Part shown: piece after piece, positions 58,445 to 64,000 of the stretch
Layout: every line of letters starts with the position of its first letter
Position numbering within the stretch: the stretch's first letter is position 1
Program-made: the position numbers and the translations under genes
Notes under the pieces: model-generated
Databases searched by the model: none
Told to the model about the DNA's origin: nothing
Seen by the model: the letters and a program-made list of their open reading frames with translations, nothing else
NCBI RefSeq assembly: GCF_021545845.1
Contig: NZ_CP088923.1
Span: 1,054,001 to 1,118,000, forward strand
Reading direction: 5' to 3'
From: Rhodanobacter thiooxydans
GTDB lineage: Bacteria > Pseudomonadota > Gammaproteobacteria > Xanthomonadales > Rhodanobacteraceae
DNA length: 64,000 nucleotides

Positions 58445-58993
58445 TTACTTCGCAGCCAGCTGCAGGTGCGCGGTGACCTTCACCTCGCCGCCGATCACCG
58501 AGGTGTCGGTGTAATCGCCGGTACCCACGTTGAAATCCAGCCGCTTCACGGTGCCGGCCACGTCCAGCGTGGCGCCGCTGCCCTGCGGCTTGAACGTCAC
58601 GTCGAGGCTCACCGGCTTGGTTATGCCGTGCAGGGTGAGCGTGCCGTCGGCGATCACCTTGCCGCCGCTCTGGCGGAAGCCGGTGGTGACGAAGTGCGCC
58701 TTGGGAAATTTCGCCACATCGAAGAAGTCCGAACCGGGCAGCGCCCCGTCGCGGTCCTTGTCGCCGGTCTTCACGCTGGCCAGGGTCACTTCCACGTCGA
58801 ACTTCGACGCGGCGAGATTGGCCGGGTCATAGCTGATCGCGGCGGTCCACTGGCCGAAGTGGCCGTTGAACGACTCGCCCTGGAAGGTGTTGCTGAAGCC
58901 GAGCGTGCTGGACGCCGGCTGTACGGTGTAGTCGGTGGCTGCAACGAGCCCGGGCAGGGCGAGCGCCAGCAGCAGGGTGGCAAGGCGTTTCAT
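58445..58993 (-). CDS. YceI-family periplasmic lipid-binding protein
   Basis: 182 residues with a signal peptide (MKRLATLLLALALPGLVAA). The barrel reads YTVQPASSTLGFSNTFQGESF, VDVEVTLASVKTGDKDRDGAL-type strand and LTLHGITKPVSLDVTF (a YceI hallmark), ending HLQLAAK. The family binds polyprenoid lipids. Third gene of a YceI-cytochrome b561-YceI operon; its ATG overlaps the stop of the b561 gene by four bases. Confidence 0.92.
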   Translation of the reverse strand: MKRLATLLLALALPGLVAATDYTVQPASSTLGFSNTFQGESFNGHFGQWTAAISYDPANLAASKFDVEVTLASVKTGDKDRDGALPGSDFFDVAKFPKAHFVTTGFRQSGGKVIADGTLTLHGITKPVSLDVTFKPQGSGATLDVAGTVKRLDFNVGTGDYTDTSVIGGEVKVTAHLQLAAK

Positions 58994-59571
58994 CGGGAGT
59001 CTCCTTTGGAAGCAGGGGGGGCGCGCAGACGGCCGAACGGCGACATCCGGCGCAGCGTATTGTCATGGTCGAGCAGGTGGTGTTTCAGCGCGCCGCCGAC
59101 ATGCGCCACCAGCACCAGGATGAGGAACCAGAACAGATACTCATGCACGCCGTGCGCGAAATCGCGCAGCGCGTCGTTCTTCTGCGCCAGCGCCGGCAGG
59201 TTGAACAGCTTGAACCACTGCAGCGGCTTGCCGGTGACCGAGTTGAACCACCAGCCGCTGAGCGGCAGCAGCACGATCAGCACGTACAGCGCGCCATGCG
59301 CGGCATGTGCCGCGAGCTGCTGCCAGCGCGGCGCCGGTTCTTCCGGCGGGCGCCGGTCGGTCCAGCGCCAGGCGATGCGCAACAGCACCAGCGCCAGCAC
59401 GGTGAGGCCGATCGACTTGTGCAGGGCCAGCCAGTTGATCTTCTGCATCGGCGAGCTGGCCAGGTCCATCAGCAGGCCGAACAGTCCGTTGCCGAGGATG
59501 CCCAGCGCGATGATCCAGTGGAAGAACTTGGCGACCGAACCCCACTGGCGGTCGTTGCTGCGCAGGCTCAT
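58990..59571 (-). CDS. Cytochrome b561
   Basis: 193 residues, four membrane helices (about 15-35, 48-68, 92-112, 140-165). Haem-ligand His candidates lie in KFFHWIIALGILG, LHKSIGLTVLAL, AAHAAHGALYVLI and VHEYLFWFLILVLVAHVGGALKHH (split: VHEYLFWFLIL, VLVAHVGGALKHH). It moves electrons across the inner membrane, often from ubiquinol to periplasmic acceptors such as superoxide. ATG 59571. Overlaps both flanking YceI genes. Confidence 0.94.
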   Translation of the reverse strand: MSLRSNDRQWGSVAKFFHWIIALGILGNGLFGLLMDLASSPMQKINWLALHKSIGLTVLALVLLRIAWRWTDRRPPEEPAPRWQQLAAHAAHGALYVLIVLLPLSGWWFNSVTGKPLQWFKLFNLPALAQKNDALRDFAHGVHEYLFWFLILVLVAHVGGALKHHLLDHDNTLRRMSPFGRLRAPPASKGDSR

Positions 59572-60188
59572 GGTGTTTCCTTGCGTGGTGGAACGGCGTG
59601 GTCGTCGCGAATCGTCTCCAGCTCCAGCCACACACTGACATTGGCGCCGATCGAGTTGTGGTTGGCGGTGATGCCGAAGTCGTTGCGGTCCAGACTGGCG
59701 GTGGCGGAGAAGCCGGCCACCTCGTTCGATTCATAGAGGGTCCGGGCGGCGCGGTTGAAGGTGAACGCCAACTCCAGCGGACGGGTGACGCCGTGCAGGC
59801 TCAGCTCCCCGTGCAGCACGCCGTGGTGCTCATCCTTGCGCTCCACCCCGGTGCTGCGGAAGTGCGCGTAGCGGTGGTTCGCGCAGTCGAGCAGTGCCGG
59901 CTTGCACACGGCCTGGTTCCAGTCGGTGTCGCCCATGTCCAGGCTGGCCAGGTCGATGTCCAGCTCGGTGGCGGCGGTGCTCCAGTCGTCCGGATCGAAA
60001 CGCAGCCAGCCGCGCGCGATGTGCAACCGCCCGAACGGGCGCGAATAGCCGTTGTGGCTGATGCTGAAGACGACCTGGCTGTGCACCGTGTCGTAGCGCC
60101 AGCCGTCCGCGGCGGCATGTGCCGACGCCAGCGGCAGCAGGGTTGCCGCGAGACACCACAGCCAGCGGGTTGGGCGCAGTCGGAACAT
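59568..60188 (-). CDS. YceI-family protein
   Basis: 206 residues with a signal peptide (about 1-26, SAHA). YceI strands: DTVHSQVVFSISHNGYSRPFG, LDIDLASLDMGDTDWN, and [18 protein letters not shown]. First gene of the operon; its stop overlaps the b561 ATG. The Cys pair VCKPALLDCANH is unusual for the family and could form a disulfide. ATG 60188 was chosen because it starts a proper signal peptide; longer frames lack one. Confidence 0.9.
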   Translation of the reverse strand: MFRLRPTRWLWCLAATLLPLASAHAAADGWRYDTVHSQVVFSISHNGYSRPFGRLHIARGWLRFDPDDWSTAATELDIDLASLDMGDTDWNQAVCKPALLDCANHRYAHFRSTGVERKDEHHGVLHGELSLHGVTRPLELAFTFNRAARTLYESNEVAGFSATASLDRNDFGITANHNSIGANVSVWLELETIRDDHAVPPRKETP

Positions 60189-60408
60189 ATCGTGAAGTCT
60201 GGCCGATCGGCGGCGCGGCTGCCAGCGCTGGCGGCTGAACAATGGGTTTCCGCGGGTGACCCAATGGGGAACGGTCGATGGATGCACTCCTCGGCCTCTG
60301 CCCTCTTTTTGAGCACGGGGCTTCTGCTCGCCGGGTACCTCTGCAGGGTGCACTTGTGCGCGACGCTCTTGCTACATTCAAAGCGAGGAGCCTTCTCCTT
60401 CCCGCACG

Positions 60409-60482
60409 TGTAGGAGCGCACCCTGTGCGCGATGCTCTTCGTCACGTGACGGAAAGCATCGCGCACAGGGTGCGCTCCTACA
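60409..60482. repeat. REP-like palindrome with 28-base perfect arms
   Basis: Arms TGTAGGAGCGCACCCTGTGC... (60409-60436) and 60455-60482 are perfectly complementary; the 18-base loop contains GTCACGTGAC. A decayed half-copy lies at about 60337-60372. The 349-base gap between ispB and the YceI operon holds only these repeats as far as I can see. Confidence 0.93.
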
Positions 60483-60537
60483 GATACACGCGGACGAAAG
60501 TGTTTCGCGCCAGGGGACGGCCAGGAAATGCCGGGTT

Positions 60538-61539
60538 TCAGAACGTGCGCTGCACTGAGTAGTCGGCCAGCGTGGCCAGCGCGTCGCGGTGGGCCGAGGG
60601 TGGCAGGGCGGCGAGGGCTTTGCGTGCGGCGCGGGCATGCAGCAGGGCGCGCTCGCGGGTGCGTTCCAACGCGCCGGAATCGCGGATCGAGGCGATGATG
60701 CGGTCGAGCGAGTCGAGCCCGCCGTGCTCGATCGCATGGCGCAACGACTGCGCCTGTTCCGGGCTCGCCTTCTCCAGTGCGTAGATCAACGGCAGGGTCG
60801 GCTTGCCTTCAGCGAGGTCGTCGCCAATGTTCTTGCCCAGGGTGCCGGCGTCGCTGGTGTAGTCGAGCAGGTCGTCGGCGATCTGGAACGCGTAGCCCAG
60901 TTCCATGCCGTAGCGGCGCAGTGCGGCCACTTCGCCATCGGACAGGCCGCCGAGCAGGCCGCCCAGTTCGGTGGCGGCGGCGAACAGCACTGCGGTCTTG
61001 CGTTCGATCACCGCCAGGTAGGCGGCCTCGCTGACGTCGGCGTTGCCGATGTTGAGCAGCTGCAGCACTTCGCCCTCGGCGATGGTGTTGGTGGTGTCGG
61101 CGAGGATGCGCATGATGCGCATGTCGTCCAGTTCCACCATCAACTGGAACGAGCGCGAGTACAGGAAATCGCCGACCAGCACGCTGGCGGCATTGCCCCA
61201 CAGCGCATTCGCGGTTTTGCGGCCGCGGCGCAGGTCGGACTCGTCGACCACGTCGTCGTGCAACAGGGTGGAGGTGTGGATGAACTCGATGATCGCGGCG
61301 AGCTTGACGTGGCGATCGCCGTGGTAGCCGGCGGTACCGGCGGCCAGCACGTGCAGCATCGGGCGCAGCCGCTTGCCGCCGCCGGCGATGATGTGATCGG
61401 CGATCTGGTTGATCAGCACCACGTCGGAAGACAGCCGCTGGCGGATCAGCGCATCGACACGCTGCATGTCGGCGGCGGCGAGGTCGCGCACCTGGGCGAA
61501 GTCGGCGGGGCGGGTGGCGTCGGCGGTCATCGTGGTCAT
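60538..61539 (-). CDS. ispB: Octaprenyl/polyprenyl diphosphate synthase
   Basis: 333 residues, all-helical prenyltransferase. First Asp-rich motif LLHDDVVDESDLRRG (near residue 95), second in FQIADDLLDYTSD (near 220), GGGKRLRPML at about 55. It extends isoprenyl diphosphate for ubiquinone (usually C40). Ala/Val residues upstream of the first Asp motif suit long products. ATG 61539. Divergent from the MFS gene. Links to the YceI/b561 group, both touching quinone chemistry, are suggestive only. Confidence 0.95.
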   Translation of the reverse strand: MTTMTADATRPADFAQVRDLAAADMQRVDALIRQRLSSDVVLINQIADHIIAGGGKRLRPMLHVLAAGTAGYHGDRHVKLAAIIEFIHTSTLLHDDVVDESDLRRGRKTANALWGNAASVLVGDFLYSRSFQLMVELDDMRIMRILADTTNTIAEGEVLQLLNIGNADVSEAAYLAVIERKTAVLFAAATELGGLLGGLSDGEVAALRRYGMELGYAFQIADDLLDYTSDAGTLGKNIGDDLAEGKPTLPLIYALEKASPEQAQSLRHAIEHGGLDSLDRIIASIRDSGALERTRERALLHARAARKALAALPPSAHRDALATLADYSVQRTF

Positions 61540-61674
61540 GGGGGCTTCGGGGGGTGTGTGTCGCTTCGCGGATTATAGGGCCTGCAGCATTTTGCGCCGC
61601 GACATGTCGCCACAGTCGCCGCGCGTGACACCATCTATAATGCCGGGAATGTCTTTGGCAACGTGCCTCTCCCG

Positions 61675-62880
61675 GTGAGCAAACTCTCTAGCCTCGAACT
61701 GCGCAGTGCACTGACCCTGGCCTGCGTGATCAGCCTGCGCCTGTTCGGGCTGTTCCTGATCATGCCGGTGTTCTCGCTGTACGCGAAGGCGATGCCCGAC
61801 GCCACCGGTTTCATGATCGGGCTGGCGCTTGGCGTGTACGGCATCGGCCAGGTGCTGCTGCAGATTCCGCTGGGGCTGCTGTCGGATCGGATCGGGCGCA
61901 AGCCGGCGATCACCATCGGGCTGGTGCTGTTCGCCATCGGCGGCCTGATCGCGGCGATGTCGCACACGCTGGCCGGCATCGCGCTCGGCCGCGCGGTGCA
62001 GGGCATGGGCGCGGTGGCTGGCGCCGGCATCGCGCTGGCGGCGGATCTCACCGCGGAGGAAAACCGCAGCAAGGCGATGGGCATCATCGGCGTGTCGATC
62101 GGGCTGGCGTTCCTGCTGGCGCTGATCCTGGGGCCGCCGCTGGAGGCGGTCGCCGGGCTGCCAGGGCTGTTCGGCGCCACCTCGATCCTGGCGCTGGTCT
62201 CGCTGGTCCTGTTGTGGCTGATCGTGCCCACGCCGGTGCGGGCGCGTGCGCCGGCCGCGGCCGGTCTCGGCCAGGTGCTGGCAATGCTGCGCGACGGCCG
62301 CATGCTGGTGCTGAACGGCTCGGTGTTCTTCCTGCACGCGCTGCTCACCGCCAGCTTCGTCGGCCTGCCGCTGCTGCTGGCCGAGACGCTGCACCTGCCG
62401 GTGAACCGGCACTGGGAGCTGTACCTGCCGGTGATGACGGTGGCCGCGTTCGTGATGGGCGCCACCATGCACCACATGCGCGAGGTGGCGCAAAGCCTGC
62501 GCATCGTCACGGTGTGCGTGGTGGCGATCGGGCTGGCGCTGCTCGGCTTCGCGCTGTCCGGCCGCCACCTGGCGGCGTTCGGCGTGGCCGCGGCGGTATT
62601 TTTCTCCGCCTTCAACCTGCTGGAGGCGGCGCTGCCCAGCCTGGTCTCGCGGCTGGCGCCTGAACAGCTGCGCGGCGCGGCGATGGGTGCGTATTCGACC
62701 AGCCAGTTCATCGGCGCGTTCGTGGGCGGCGCGCTCGGCGGCCTCGCGCTGGGCCGGCTCGGCCCGAACGGCGTGTTCGTCTGCGCCGCGGCGCTGACCC
62801 TGCTGTGGCTGCCGCTGGTGGTCTCCGGTGCGCGCCGGATCACTCGTCGCGCCGCGACGACGCAGGCGCGCCTCGCCTAG
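61675..62880 (+). CDS. MFS transporter (YajR-like)
   Basis: About 401 residues with 12 membrane segments: LRLFGLFLIMPVFSLYAKAM, motif A-like GLLSDRIGRKPAIT, motif C-like GIGQVLLQIP and SLVSRLAPEQLRGAAMGAYST. No C-terminal YAM domain, so shorter than E. coli YajR. Substrate unknown. Starts: GTG 61675 (CCCGGTGAGCAAA) or GTG 61663 in frame; a -10 TATAAT lies at 61636-61641. The stop codon is immediately followed by the IS5-like element end. Confidence 0.88.
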   Translation: MSKLSSLELRSALTLACVISLRLFGLFLIMPVFSLYAKAMPDATGFMIGLALGVYGIGQVLLQIPLGLLSDRIGRKPAITIGLVLFAIGGLIAAMSHTLAGIALGRAVQGMGAVAGAGIALAADLTAEENRSKAMGIIGVSIGLAFLLALILGPPLEAVAGLPGLFGATSILALVSLVLLWLIVPTPVRARAPAAAGLGQVLAMLRDGRMLVLNGSVFFLHALLTASFVGLPLLLAETLHLPVNRHWELYLPVMTVAAFVMGATMHHMREVAQSLRIVTVCVVAIGLALLGFALSGRHLAAFGVAAAVFFSAFNLLEAALPSLVSRLAPEQLRGAAMGAYSTSQFIGAFVGGALGGLALGRLGPNGVFVCAAALTLLWLPLVVSGARRITRRAATTQARLA

Positions 62881-62881
62881 C

Positions 62882-64000
62882 AGGCTGTTGAGAATGCTCC
62901 TTTCGGAGCCGTCGTGATAGACCTTCTCTACCGACGCAGGGGCATGTGCGGCCTCGACAGGAGCCGTTTTTCGGATGTCGGACGCACGTCTCCTGTCATG
63001 GCCCATGTCGGGATGGGTTCCACCACTCCCCGATGCCGCCAAGCCGGATCAGGTTGTACGCCGCAAACGTCCACGTCACCCAGCCGCGCACCTTGGGCAG
63101 CGAAACCATCGGCAGCTTGTCCAATCCGCCGACGGTCTTGATCCAGCCGAAGCTCTGCTTGATGCGCTTGCGTACCTGCAGACTCATCGCATAGCCCTTG
63201 CCGCGCGCCTGGCGCGCATCGATGGCGCTGCGTCGGCCCTTGGTGTTGCGCGCAATGTGGGGCTTGATGCCTCGAAGCGTAAGCGCCTCCACGAAGTCGT
63301 GCGTGCGTAGCCTTTGTCCGCGCCCAGGGTGGCGTCACGGCACACGCCCGTCGCGTCCAGCAGGTCGAGCGCGCCATCGCGTGCGCCCGTGCGACTGGCG
63401 TGGCGCACGTCCACGCCAACGACCAGGGTATGGCGGTTCTCCATAACGCATTGGCCAGGTAGCTCAGCTTGGCTTCCTTGCCTTCGCCCTTGCGTATCAG
63501 GCGCGCGTCGGGATCGGTGGTGAAGGCGTGCGTGTCGTTGCTGCGCGCCTGCCCGTGGAAATCCCCGCCATCGCCGCCGCTGCTGTCCTTCGGCCGGAAG
63601 CTCTTGTGCGAGGCCCAGGCTTCCAGCAGCGTGCCGTCCACCGAGAAGTGTTCGTCGCTGACCAGATCCTGCACGCGCGCCATCAGCACGGTGTGCTCAA
63701 AGAACTGCCGTACGATCGGCGCGTCGAACAGGCGATCCCGGTTGAACGAGAAGGTGGAGTGATCCCACACGGCATCGTCGATGTTCAGGCCCACGAACCA
63801 GCGGAACAGCAGGTTGTAGTTCATCTGCTCCATCAGCCGGCGCTCGCTGCGCACGCTGTAGACCACCTGCAGCAGCGAAGCACGAAGCAGGCGCTCGGGC
63901 GCAATCGATGGCCGGCCGCCATCGGCATAGCGCTCGGCGGGCAGGCCATCCAACTCGCCAAGTATCGTATCTACCAACACGCGCAGCTTGCGGATCGGGT
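62882..64000 (-). mobile_element. IS5-family insertion element, running off the window
   Basis: From just after the MFS stop codon, DNA beginning AGGCTGTTGAGAATGC (a typical IS-end-like string) leads to a transposase-derived region on the minus strand. The other end is beyond 64000, so inverted repeats and target duplication cannot be checked. CTAG at 62877-62880, the MFS stop region, could be the target. Confidence 0.8.
62996..64000 (-). pseudogene. IS5-family transposase, frameshifted and 5'-partial
   Basis: Three frames join to give one DDE transposase. The first (to about 63445) has RPSIAPERLLRASLLQ, FRWFVGLNIDDAVWDHSTF, and FSVDGTLLEAWASHKSF (first Asp). The second (63445 to about 63290) has MENRHTLVVGVDVRHASRTG and LGADKGYAR (second Asp). 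The third (from about 63292 to 62996) has IKPHIARNTKGRRSAID and KQSFGWIKTVGGLDKL (catalytic Glu region). N-terminal residues continue past 64000 (PIRKLR). Two frameshifts make it probably inactive. Confidence 0.85.

Noticed and set aside
61573..63042. A 489-codon open frame on the minus strand
   Set aside because: Antisense of the MFS transporter; His/Gln/Arg-rich without domains.

Overview
The window is GC-rich DNA (most coding rows look about 65-70% GC) from a gammaproteobacterium of the Xanthomonadales, most likely a Rhodanobacteraceae-type genome (Rhodanobacter/Dyella-like). This rests on gene content (GTP-type PEP carboxykinase, a xanthomonad-style TonB receptor, a SAM-I riboswitch ahead of metX-metB-homoserine dehydrogenase) and on dispersed repeats (palindromes of the TAGGAGC type, GGGATTC heptamers). 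The genus call is inference; no rRNA or tRNA gene was seen.

Layout. 1-8.2 kb: end of a GMC oxidoreductase, an MFS permease, a CBS-domain protein, a GtrB-like glycosyltransferase, mtgA, hslO and a GAF-GAF-GGDEF-EAL protein. 8.3-13.2 kb: an envelope protein of unknown role, a DUF4097/anti-sigma/ECF-sigma operon and pckG. 13.3-18 kb: a fatty-acid block (TetR regulator, alpha/beta hydrolase, fadE, DUF4442 hotdog protein). 18-24.5 kb: response regulator-GGDEF, a large hybrid histidine kinase, a CPBP protease and prfC. 24.5-29.1 kb is the most unusual part: a train of six hairpins, one integron-type gene cassette between two attC-like sites with no integrase in view, a truncated M20 peptidase paralogue, a TumE-like toxin/HTH antitoxin pair and the intact M20 peptidase. 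29.1-37.7 kb: manganese riboswitch plus mntP, a TonB receptor, an EF-G, an ATPase/M24 peptidase pair, DUF1304 and a 2OG-Fe dioxygenase. 37.8-42.6 kb: a sulfur locus, with cysteine synthase divergent from the riboswitch-controlled metX-metB-homoserine dehydrogenase operon. 42.6-44.3 kb: a hipA-hipB toxin-antitoxin pair. 44.4-48.5 kb: a YceI protein and two permeases. 48.5-54.6 kb: palindromic repeats and a type III-like restriction-modification pair with a divergent XRE regulator. 54.6-62.9 kb: sdaA, a small glutaredoxin-like gene, DUF4337, a dynamin-like GTPase, a YceI-cytochrome b561-YceI operon, ispB and an MFS permease. 62.9-64 kb: a frameshifted IS5-family element running off the window.

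How it fits together. Most of the window is ordinary chromosome. Mobile or defence-type modules (cassette, two toxin-antitoxin pairs, restriction-modification, IS) sit between housekeeping genes, and several carry visibly lower GC. Palindromic repeats fill many gaps, and one copy supplies the stop codon of a gene. Regulation is readable at two places: manganese sensing ahead of mntP, and S-adenosylmethionine sensing ahead of the methionine operon, the latter with extra operator-like DNA just upstream of its promoter.
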